Shown here piece by piece: positions 1 through 5,710 of a stretch of 7,714 nucleotides of DNA. Location of the stretch: positions 1-7,714 of the forward strand of contig CAILMK010000048.1 in assembly GCA_903835275.1 (NCBI GenBank). The letters are read 5' to 3'. The stretch's first letter is position 1; every line of letters starts with the position of its first letter. This DNA comes from an uncultured bacterium. GTDB taxonomy: Bacteria > Bacteroidota > Bacteroidia > CAILMK01. The notes beneath the pieces are model-generated. The model saw only the letters and a program-made list of their open reading frames with translations, was not told the DNA's origin and did no database searches. The position numbers were made by a program, and so were the translations under genes.

Positions 1-811
1 TTACATTTTGCCAAGGCCCATTCCTTATAAGGGAGCCATTTTAAATACCATTGCAGCGCAGTTTCTGGAAATGACGAAGAATATTGTTCCTAACTGGCTG
101 CTGGACGTTCCTGACGGCAGGGTTTCCGTAGGAATAAAATGCGAAACCTATCCTGTTGAAATGGTGATTCGCGGGTATTTGTGCGGACATGCACTCAGGC
201 AATACAGTGCCGGGAAAAGAGAACTTTGCGGCGTAGCCATGCCGGATGGAATGAAACCTTACGAGGCATTTCCCCAACCAATTATTACCCCTACCACCAA
301 AGCGCACGAAGGACACGATGAGGATATTTCCAGGGAAGAAATATTAAGCAGGGGACTGATTTCCAAAGAGGAATATGAAATGCTGGAAAATTATACCCGG
401 AAACTGTATGCCAAAGGCGCAGAATACGCCGCAGGGCGCGGACTCATCCTCGCGGATACCAAATATGAATTTGGAAAACATAATGGACAGATAACCCTCA
501 TTGACGAAATACATACCCCGGATTCCTCCCGGTATTTTTATCAGGAAGGCTTTGAAGAAAGCAAAAACAAGGGCGAAACCCCGAAGCAGCTTTCCAAGGA
601 GTTTGTACGGGAATGGCTGATGGCAAATGGATTCCAGGGGCTTGAGGGACAAAAAATTCCTGAAATGACCGATGCCGTTGTGGAGATGATCAGCGGTAGG
701 TACATAGAATTATTCGAGGCAGTAACAGGAACAAAATTTAATCTCTCCATTGCCTCGGAAACGAGTGAATTACAGGAAAAAATAGAAAAATCACTCAAAA
801 AATTAGCCTGA
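1..811 (+). CDS. purC: Phosphoribosylaminoimidazole-succinocarboxamide synthase (SAICAR synthase), 5'-truncated
   Basis: Cytosolic purine-biosynthesis enzyme that joins CAIR and aspartate with ATP hydrolysis to give SAICAR. The open frame runs from the left edge (frame 2; base 1 is the last base of a split codon) to TGA at 809-811, about 269 codons. SAICAR-synthase hallmarks are visible: LPRPIPYKG near the left edge, VEMVIRGYLCGHALRQY (window 158-208), DTKYEFG at 455-475, and the signature DEIHTPDSSRY at 503-535, which carries nucleotide- and substrate-binding residues. Bacteroidota PurC proteins are usually about 310 residues, so roughly 40 N-terminal residues, including the ATP-binding start of the fold, should lie upstream. 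The TTG at 8-10 is in frame but is an internal Leu of the conserved LPRPIPYKG stretch, not a start. The last ~20 residues are a Lys/Glu-rich tail. No clear terminator follows; the next gene begins 52 bp downstream behind its own promoter-like box. The identification is secure. Confidence 0.97.
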   Translation, partial: YILPRPIPYKGAILNTIAAQFLEMTKNIVPNWLLDVPDGRVSVGIKCETYPVEMVIRGYLCGHALRQYSAGKRELCGVAMPDGMKPYEAFPQPIITPTTKAHEGHDEDISREEILSRGLISKEEYEMLENYTRKLYAKGAEYAAGRGLILADTKYEFGKHNGQITLIDEIHTPDSSRYFYQEGFEESKNKGETPKQLSKEFVREWLMANGFQGLEGQKIPEMTDAVVEMISGRYIELFEAVTGTKFNLSIASETSELQEKIEKSLKKLA

Positions 812-826
812 TTAGGCAATTATCCA

Positions 827-835
827 TTACTTTGC
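827..835 (+). promoter_or_regulatory. Candidate Bacteroidota -7 promoter box
   Basis: TTACTTTGC matches the phylum's TAnnTTTG(C) -7 consensus except for T in place of A at the second position. It can also be read as TA-n-TTTGC with a one-base-shorter spacer. It lies 28 bp before the ATG of the NHL-repeat gene, leaving a 5' leader of roughly 20-25 nt that is very A/T-rich and lacks Shine-Dalgarno sequence, as is usual in this phylum. I see no clear -33 TTG element upstream; that region is the end of purC. Confidence 0.45.
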
Positions 836-863
836 ATAAATAATAATTAATAAACTGCTAAAT

Positions 864-2330
864 ATGAAAAGAGCATTATTTACAATTGGACTTTCTTTAA
901 TAGGCTTGGTTGGAGCACATGCTCAGTCAGTAAGCACTTGGGCGGGAAATTCAACAAGCCCTCCTCCAAGCGGAGGTGCAAGACTTTCAAGCAAGATCAC
1001 AGCCCCATGGGGAATTGCAAAGGATTCCACCAAGGGATATATTTGGATTTCTTCTGATACATTCGGACTCGGTTCTATTATAATGATTGATCCTGTAGGC
1101 AACAAGACATATACCCGTGTTGGTGGAGGAACATCCCCTGTTACAGGTTTTATGGATGGATCTGCTACTAGTGCGGAAATGGGGCAGGTTCAGGGTATTG
1201 TTGTTTTCAGGGATACTATTTATTTCTGTGATTATGGAAATAATGCCATTCGTAAAGTAAGTAAGTTTGTAAGCATAGGTAGCTCCCAGGCGGTAAAAAC
1301 CATTGCAGGTGGCGGCGGAAATCTTGGCAGCCAGGCGGGTGCAGCTGATACTGCCGATGGACAAGGATACGGAGTGAAAGGCGCATATTTTAATGGCCCT
1401 TCAGGCATGGGTATAAATCCTATTACCGGTGACCTCATTGTGGCAGACCAGTTTAATAGCTGTATCCGTGGTGTACATATTGGCAAGAATAATTACGGTA
1501 AAACCTTCCTGATTGCAGGTCGTAAACTGGGATCAGGCGCTATAGACGGAGCTCCTACCAGTGCTGCCAAATTCAATAGTCCGGAGGGATTATGGGTGGA
1601 TGCAAACGGAGATATCTATGTTGTTCAAAATGGATTTTTGAAAATCAGGAAAATACCATTTGATAAAACAACCGGTAAATACGATAAGAGTACAAGTACT
1701 ATTGATTTAGCTACATCCATAGCTACGGGTATAGAGCAATGTAGCATGAACTGTCTTTTGAAGGCAACTACCGCTACCGGCGGAACTACTTTTTACTTCA
1801 CAAATGGCAGTTCAGTTATTGCAAATGATCTTTCCGGTACCGGAAAAACAACTTTGGTTGCCGGTTATCCCGGCTCAACCTGGGATATGGGTGGAGATTC
1901 ATCCGGCTTTAAGGATGGTCCGGGTAAGTCTGCTTTATTTAACAGAGCTTTTTCAATGCTGGATATCAGCACTAGCACCAATAAATATATTTTGGTGGCA
2001 GATCACGATAATAACCGCATCCGTCAAATTGACCTGAAAGGCATTTTCATGGGTGTTGAAGATCAAACACCGGTTGCCAAGGGCGAAGGTTTCAAGGTAT
2101 ATCCTAATCCTGCCAGCGATATGGTTACTATTGAAAACTTTGATATTCCTACAGGTACCACTACCAACATTACAGTATATGATATGACCGGCAAAGTAAT
2201 GTACGGTGCCATCAATGACTTTATGGGTAGATTCCATGTGGAATTGAATGGCTTCCCTAAAGGTGTTTATATTTTAAAAGTACAAAACGATCATGTGAAC
2301 TTCACTTCCAAAATTATAGTGAATCACTAA
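864..2330 (+). CDS. Secreted NHL-repeat beta-propeller protein with type IX secretion sorting domain
   Basis: A 488-residue exported protein of unknown specific function. Residues 1-20 form a Sec signal peptide (K2, R3, hydrophobic core, AHA then Q21), supporting the ATG at 864. Residues ~22-390 hold degenerate NHL-type repeats, recognised by recurring (V/I)AG blades and 'NNxIRK/Q' ends: VSTWAG at 23-27, YGNNAIRKV at 124-132, IAGGGG at 147-152, VADQFNSCIRGV at 193-204, IAGRKLGSGAIDG at 217-229, LVAGYPG at 331-337 and VADHDNNRIRQI at 378-389. This pattern suggests a five- or six-bladed propeller. Residues ~410-488 are a type A Por/T9SS C-terminal sorting domain, with VYPNPASDM at 412-420, ITVYDMTGKVM at 436-446 and GVYILKV at 467-473. 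Known T9SS biology implies export across the outer membrane, with removal of this domain and either release or surface attachment. NHL propellers usually bind proteins, glycans or other ligands; no catalytic motif is visible. It is apparently monocistronic, with its own terminator. Confidence 0.94.
   Translation: MKRALFTIGLSLIGLVGAHAQSVSTWAGNSTSPPPSGGARLSSKITAPWGIAKDSTKGYIWISSDTFGLGSIIMIDPVGNKTYTRVGGGTSPVTGFMDGSATSAEMGQVQGIVVFRDTIYFCDYGNNAIRKVSKFVSIGSSQAVKTIAGGGGNLGSQAGAADTADGQGYGVKGAYFNGPSGMGINPITGDLIVADQFNSCIRGVHIGKNNYGKTFLIAGRKLGSGAIDGAPTSAAKFNSPEGLWVDANGDIYVVQNGFLKIRKIPFDKTTGKYDKSTSTIDLATSIATGIEQCSMNCLLKATTATGGTTFYFTNGSSVIANDLSGTGKTTLVAGYPGSTWDMGGDSSGFKDGPGKSALFNRAFSMLDISTSTNKYILVADHDNNRIRQIDLKGIFMGVEDQTPVAKGEGFKVYPNPASDMVTIENFDIPTGTTTNITVYDMTGKVMYGAINDFMGRFHVELNGFPKGVYILKVQNDHVNFTSKIIVNH
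2108..2327 (+). other. T9SS type A C-terminal sorting domain (part of the 864-2330 gene)
   Basis: The last ~75 residues of the NHL-repeat protein match the Por secretion-system C-terminal domain: a YPNPA motif after a short linker (GVEDQTPVAKGEG), an ITVYDMTGKV strand, and a terminal GVYILKV strand with a Lys/Ile-rich end. In known T9SS substrates this domain is the outer-membrane export signal. The machinery genes (porK/L/M/N, sov, porU) are not in the window and would have to be elsewhere in the genome. Confidence 0.9.
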
Positions 2331-2350
2331 GATTTATATTGAATACAATC

Positions 2351-2386
2351 AACAGCCCCGCCGAATACGCGGGGCTGTTTTGTTTT
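2351..2386 (+). terminator. Rho-independent terminator after the NHL-repeat gene
   Basis: A perfect 11-bp stem (2351-2361 with 2369-2379, GC-rich core CAGCCCCGC) closes a 7-nt loop. It runs directly into a T-rich tract (TTTTGTTTT, 2378-2386). It sits 20 bp after the TAA of the secreted-protein gene, so that transcript should stop here. There is only a short A-rich stretch on the left side, so termination from the other strand would be weaker. Confidence 0.93.
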
Positions 2387-2396
2387 AGGGAACCCA

Positions 2397-2513
2397 GACC
2401 TCACCCTATTCGCCGCGGCGTCCCTCTCCCAAGGAGAGGGACTTTTAACTCAGTGCTTTTCAAATGACTTTGAGCTGCTCCCCTCTCCTTGGGAGAGGGG
2501 CAGGGGTGAGGTC
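2397..2513. repeat. Nested palindromic repeat, MITE/REP-like, 117 bp
   Basis: The outer ends are a perfect 10-bp inverted repeat (GACCTCACCC 2397-2406, GGGTGAGGTC 2504-2513). Inside are two hairpins: 9-bp stem 2421-2429/2433-2441 with loop CAA, and 9-bp stem 2480-2488/2492-2500 with loop TTG. The 19-bp stretch 2422-2440 is the exact reverse complement of 2481-2499, so each hairpin can also pair with the other to form one long cruciform. The left half additionally contains a perfect 10-bp palindrome, CGCCGCGGCG (2411-2420), absent from the right half. CCTCACCC...CCCTCTCC palindromes of this type are, from general knowledge, dispersed repeats in many bacterial genomes. It encodes nothing. I see no convincing target-site duplication. 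It lies between the terminator and the comEC promoter region. Confidence 0.85.
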
Positions 2514-2530
2514 CAGTTAATTATTTTTAT

Positions 2531-2539
2531 GTAATTTGC
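2531..2539 (+). promoter_or_regulatory. Candidate -7 promoter box for the comEC operon
   Basis: GTAATTTGC resembles the Bacteroidota TAnnTTTG box, with a spacer one base short (TA-A-TTTGC). It ends 6 bp before the comEC ATG, so a transcript from it would be nearly leaderless. Its -33 region would fall on or next to the right end of the palindromic repeat (about 2505-2515). No clean TTG is seen there. Support is positional and by partial consensus only. Confidence 0.4.
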
Positions 2540-2545
2540 ATCCTT

Positions 2546-4729
2546 ATGCAGGCATGGAAAAAAGCCCCGCTCCTCAGGATTGCATTTCCGTTTGTAATGG
2601 GGATCACCTGCGCGATGAATTTCACATTTATCGGTGCAGGAATAGCTCTTCTTATTTCGGGATTTTTTCTTCTGGCTTTTCTTGTAAACCATCGCCTCTT
2701 TCATAGGGCAGGGTATCAGTACAGGTGGCTTCCCGGTGTACTTGCCACGATTGCCATTTTCTTTGCCGGGTATGCGCTTACCCTTGGCAGGGAATTAAAC
2801 CATCGTCCCGATTTTTTTGCGAAGGATCTTTACAAGTCGGAATTCATACAATATCGTTTAAGCGAACCCATCCAGGAAAAAGAAAAAACATACAAGTGCA
2901 TTGCCGAAGTCCAAAGCCTCATCTATAAAAAAGGTACGGATAGCACCCATTGGATCAGGGAAAATGTAAGCGGAAAAGTAATGCTCTATTTTGCAAAATC
3001 ACCCAAAACTGCGGCATTAAAATACGGCGATATTATACTTGGGACCTCCATGCCTGCTGCACCCTTTGGTCCGCGCAATCCGGGAGAGTTTGATATGCGT
3101 TCCTATCTTGCTTTCAAAAATATTTATCATACGTGTTACCTGAAGGATGAAGACCTGATTCTTACAGGAAAAAACAGCGCTAACTCTCTGTGGAGACTGA
3201 TGTTTTCCACGCGTGAAAAATGGAGTAAATATTTTGAGGAAAACATCCCCGGATCCGATGAACAGGCTATTGCAAAAGCATTGGTGCTGGGTGATGAATC
3301 AACCATTTCCCAGGAGGTAATCAATGACTATGCAGCTTCAGGCACACTTCATATTTTATCGGTTTCCGGATTACACATCGGAGTGATCTTTTATATGCTT
3401 AATCTATTGCTTGGATTTTTAAAATCGTCGCGGACAGGCAGGATCAGCCGAATGCTGATCATTCTTTTTCTACTGTGGGGATACGCCTTCCTTACGGGAC
3501 TTTCACCGGCTGTTTGCCGCTCGGTAGCCATGTTCAGTTTTGTAATTATTGGCACTGACCTCCGGAGGATAAGCAGTATTTACAATTCCATAGCGGCATC
3601 CGTTTTAGTGCTGCTTGTCATAGATCCTTTCATGCTGGCACAGGAAGGATTCCAGCTTTCCTATATTGCATTAATCGGCATCGTACTATTGCAACCCCAT
3701 ATCTACAAATGGTGGAAAATTGAGGAGAATGTTCCGTCAAAACACTTGAGTTTTTTTCAAAAATATTCCCAACAATCCCTGCGCTTTTTGTGGGGCATGA
3801 CCTCCGTTTCCATAGCGGCGCAACTGGCGGTTTTCCCGATCGGGCTTTTGTATTTTAACCGTTTCCCGATCTATTTTTTAGTGACTAATTTGCTCGTCAT
3901 TCCACTTTCAAGTATTATACTTATTGCAGGGTGTTTATTCCTGCTGATTCATATTTGCCATCTCAGTTTTTTATATGCTTTCGGAGGTAAAATTATTTAT
4001 TCGTCCATTCACTTTATGAACTGGTTTGTCAGGGTGGAACACGGCATTCCTTACTCACAAACCAATGGAATTTATATTACAACGGGTGAATGTTTGCTCA
4101 TCTATTTTGTGATTTTCACACTCTGTTTTGCTTTTATTTTCAGGTATAAAAACCAGTTGAAAATGGCGCTCATAGCCTGTTTATGTTTCCTGGCCGAAAG
4201 AGCGGTCTCGAAAACAATTGCCTTTCCAAAAAATGAATTGATCATCCATAGTATAAACAGGAGCCTTGCCATCACTGTAAAAGAGCAAAATAAGATATTC
4301 CTCATAGGAGATTCATCCATTATTAATGATAAAAATAAAATAGCGTATTACATAAAAAAGTACAGCTATATAAATTTTATTACTGATAAGAATTTTGAAA
4401 TCCTGAATATGGATTCCAATTTTTCCATCCGGAATAATACGAGTTGCCTGATGCCTCATCTTCTTCAATTCGGAAAAAAAAGAATAGTTGTTTTTGATAA
4501 AAAAACATCCATCAAAAAAATAGATTCCAATACGGTGGCGGATGTTATCATCCTGCACGATAATCCAAAGATCCATATAGATGAATTGCTTAAAATAATG
4601 CAAGTAAAACGTATCGTCATCAATGCCACCAATAGTGCAATGAATACCGAAAAATGGGAAAACGAATGCATACAAAATTTTATTCCTTACACAATACTGC
4701 AAAAAGATAATAGCTTTGCACTGAATTAA
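2546..4729 (+). CDS. comEC: ComEC/Rec2 family competence DNA-uptake channel protein
   Basis: A 727-residue polytopic inner-membrane protein that in known competence systems passes single-stranded DNA into the cytoplasm. The N-terminus has hydrophobic segments at ~10-50 and ~63-80. A soluble OB-fold/DUF4131-type region follows (~100-210), ending in the family's PRNPGEFDMRSYLAFKNIYH stretch (176-195). The core Competence domain (~240-535) shows ALVLGD at 245-250, GTLHILSVSGLHIG at 266-279, AVCRS at 322-326 and GFQLSY at 368-373, with about seven to nine further membrane segments. The C-terminal ~165 residues occupy the place of the metallo-beta-lactamase-like domain of longer ComEC proteins but lack any HxHxDH metal-binding motif. 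This short, degenerate form is, to my knowledge, common in Bacteroidota. The ATG at 2546 gives the expected MQAWKxxPLLR start. The gene is followed 8 bp later by a hydratase-family gene in the same probable operon. The 3' third is more A/T-rich and has three 7-8 base A tracts. Confidence 0.95.
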   Translation: MQAWKKAPLLRIAFPFVMGITCAMNFTFIGAGIALLISGFFLLAFLVNHRLFHRAGYQYRWLPGVLATIAIFFAGYALTLGRELNHRPDFFAKDLYKSEFIQYRLSEPIQEKEKTYKCIAEVQSLIYKKGTDSTHWIRENVSGKVMLYFAKSPKTAALKYGDIILGTSMPAAPFGPRNPGEFDMRSYLAFKNIYHTCYLKDEDLILTGKNSANSLWRLMFSTREKWSKYFEENIPGSDEQAIAKALVLGDESTISQEVINDYAASGTLHILSVSGLHIGVIFYMLNLLLGFLKSSRTGRISRMLIILFLLWGYAFLTGLSPAVCRSVAMFSFVIIGTDLRRISSIYNSIAASVLVLLVIDPFMLAQEGFQLSYIALIGIVLLQPHIYKWWKIEENVPSKHLSFFQKYSQQSLRFLWGMTSVSIAAQLAVFPIGLLYFNRFPIYFLVTNLLVIPLSSIILIAGCLFLLIHICHLSFLYAFGGKIIYSSIHFMNWFVRVEHGIPYSQTNGIYITTGECLLIYFVIFTLCFAFIFRYKNQLKMALIACLCFLAERAVSKTIAFPKNELIIHSINRSLAITVKEQNKIFLIGDSSIINDKNKIAYYIKKYSYINFITDKNFEILNMDSNFSIRNNTSCLMPHLLQFGKKRIVVFDKKTSIKKIDSNTVADVIILHDNPKIHIDELLKIMQVKRIVINATNSAMNTEKWENECIQNFIPYTILQKDNSFALN

Positions 4730-4737
4730 TACCAGCC

Positions 4738-5511
4738 ATGCAATATATACTTACCAATAAAAAAGGCTCCATACTTGAGATCATCCTGAACCGTCCGGAT
4801 AAAAGAAACGCGCTCAACAGCGAATTTGTCACTGAACTGAGGAACGCTTTTTCGGAGGCAAATGATGATGATTCCATCCGTATTATTATCCTGAAAGGAA
4901 ACGGAAAGGCGTTCAGTGCCGGGGCCGACCTGGAATATCTGCAAAAACTGCAAAACAATTCCTACGAGGAGAACCTCGCCGATTCCTCACATTTGATGGA
5001 GCTTTTCAAAAGCATGTATTTCCATAAAAAAATTATTATCGCACAGGTGGAAGGGCATGCGCTTGCCGGTGGCTGCGGACTAGCAACGGTATGCGATTTT
5101 GTATTCTCTGTTCCGGAGGCGTTTTTCGGCTATACAGAGGTAAAGATTGGTTTTATTCCTGCCATTGTCATGTTCTTTCTTCTCAGGAAAACCAATGAAA
5201 ACAAGGCAAGGGAATTGATGCTCACGGGAAAATTAATTGATGCTAATTACGCACAGACTTCCGGACTGGTCTATAAGGTCGTTGCACCTGAAGCTATAGA
5301 AAATGAAGTTTTTGAATTCGCTCAAAAACTCGCCACAGAAACCTCCGCTGAAGCAGTGGCCCTTACCCGGAAAATGATCGCTGAAATACAATCCATGGAA
5401 ACAAGCGAGGCCCTGCTCTATGCCGCCTCTCAAAATGCCACCGCCCGTGCCACCACTGATTGCAAAAAAGGCATTGCAGCGTTTTTGAGCAAGGAAGATA
5501 TTAAATGGTAG
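4738..5511 (+). CDS. Enoyl-CoA hydratase/isomerase (crotonase) family protein
   Basis: A 257-residue cytosolic crotonase-fold protein, full length for the family. Crotonases act on acyl-CoA thioesters, stabilising an enolate in an oxyanion hole. That hole is visible as FSAGADL (59-65) and [10 protein letters not shown] (106-115). CDF at 119-121, [15 protein letters not shown] (130-144) and ARELMLTG (157-164) are also family-typical. Of the two catalytic Glu of rat enoyl-CoA hydratase (E144, E164), the second is kept (E134) but the first is replaced by Gly (G114). The [14 protein letters not shown] block resembles proteins annotated as methylglutaconyl-CoA hydratases (LiuC-like, leucine breakdown), but an enoyl-CoA isomerase or another CoA lyase remains possible, so no gene symbol is given. 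The ATG lies 8 bp after the comEC stop with no promoter between, implying co-transcription. No other leucine- or fatty-acid-degradation gene is adjacent. Confidence 0.92.
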   Translation: MQYILTNKKGSILEIILNRPDKRNALNSEFVTELRNAFSEANDDDSIRIIILKGNGKAFSAGADLEYLQKLQNNSYEENLADSSHLMELFKSMYFHKKIIIAQVEGHALAGGCGLATVCDFVFSVPEAFFGYTEVKIGFIPAIVMFFLLRKTNENKARELMLTGKLIDANYAQTSGLVYKVVAPEAIENEVFEFAQKLATETSAEAVALTRKMIAEIQSMETSEALLYAASQNATARATTDCKKGIAAFLSKEDIKW

Positions 5512-5518
5512 TGTAGGG

Positions 5519-5542
5519 GCGAAACCTCGGGATTTTGGTCGC
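5519..5542. repeat. Weak imperfect hairpin after the hydratase gene
   Basis: GCGA-AA-CC (5519-5526) can pair with GGTCGC (5537-5542), leaving a two-base bulge and a 10-nt loop. It begins 8 bp after the TAG stop and is the first of three hairpins in this spacer. The sequence GTAGGGGCGAA at its start resembles a word frequent in dispersed bacterial repeats. Taken alone it is marginal. Confidence 0.35.
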
Positions 5543-5552
5543 TCGGAACAAC

Positions 5553-5568
5553 GGAGTCTGAAGACTCC
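5553..5568. repeat. Short hairpin GGAGTC-TGAA-GACTCC
   Basis: A perfect 6-bp stem with a TGAA tetraloop lies 42 bp after the hydratase stop. Only a short CTTTCC follows, so it is a poor terminator on its own. Its core GAGTCT...AGACTC (5554-5567) is repeated in the larger hairpin 20 bp downstream, suggesting both belong to one repeat element. Confidence 0.6.
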
Positions 5569-5581
5569 TTTCCATCCATTC

Positions 5582-5630
5582 CGCGCGAGTCTCCGCTTCG
5601 CTCAAGACTCGCGCGAGCCGATTATTTTTA
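5582..5630 (+). terminator. Large hairpin with T-rich tail, probable terminator of the comEC-hydratase operon
   Basis: A perfect 11-bp stem (CGCGCGAGTCT 5582-5592 with AGACTCGCGCG 5605-5615) closes a 12-nt loop, CCGCTTCGCTCA. The T-rich stretch ATTATTTTTA (5621-5630) starts 6 nt after the stem, farther than ideal, so termination may be partial. The stem looks like a dispersed palindromic repeat that may have been co-opted as the operon's terminator; that origin is inference. Position fits: downstream of the hydratase gene and upstream of the metG promoter. Confidence 0.6.
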
Positions 5631-5650
5631 CATATTTCAGTATTTTTTCT

Positions 5651-5678
5651 GTGGTCTGTGGATCGTCGTCCGTGGTCT
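5651..5678 (+). repeat. Four-unit heptamer tandem repeat upstream of metG
   Basis: Four consecutive 7-bp units fit GT(G/C)G(T/A)C(T/C): GTGGTCT, GTGGATC, GTCGTCC, GTGGTCT. Units 1 and 4 are identical, and the inner ones differ at two positions each. The array ends 13 bp before the -7 box of metG, so it spans the place where a -33 element would lie. It is too short to be sure it is unstable in length. Confidence 0.7.
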
Positions 5679-5691
5679 ATTCCGTTTTTCT

Positions 5692-5700
5692 TACCTTTGC
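5692..5700 (+). promoter_or_regulatory. -7 promoter box of metG
   Basis: TACCTTTGC is a perfect match to the Bacteroidota TAnnTTTG(C) consensus. It ends 10 bp before the metG ATG, implying a leader of only about 5 nt or less. No TTG -33 element is present at the usual distance; the heptamer repeat is there instead. This is the best-supported promoter in the window. Confidence 0.75.
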
Positions 5701-5710
5701 ACTAACTTTT

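Noticed and set aside
8..10. TTG as the start codon of purC
   Set aside because: It encodes the Leu of the conserved LPRPIPYKG motif, the frame stays open to the left edge, and the protein would lack the N-terminal part of the SAICAR synthase fold.
806..817. Small hairpin GCCT-GATT-AGGC overlapping the purC stop codon
   Set aside because: A 4-bp stem with no following T-run is too weak to call a terminator; chance occurrence is likely.
2391..2520. CRISPR array or tRNA-like structure at the palindromes before comEC
   Set aside because: There are no regularly spaced direct repeats with unique spacers and no cloverleaf or anticodon arm; the signal is inverted repetition only.
2387..2520. Target-site duplication flanking the palindromic repeat
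   Set aside because: The flanks (ending CCCA on the left, starting CAGT on the right) share at most two bases, which is not evidence of insertion.
2450..2704. 84-codon minus-strand open frame spanning the palindromic repeat and the comEC start
   Set aside because: It crosses a non-coding repeat and conserved comEC sequence and its product is low-complexity (Lys/Ser/Arg-rich), so it looks like chance.
4313..4702. 129-codon minus-strand open frame within the comEC 3' end
   Set aside because: It is antisense to conserved coding sequence; its Phe/Ile-rich translation reflects the Lys- and Asn-rich codons on the other strand.
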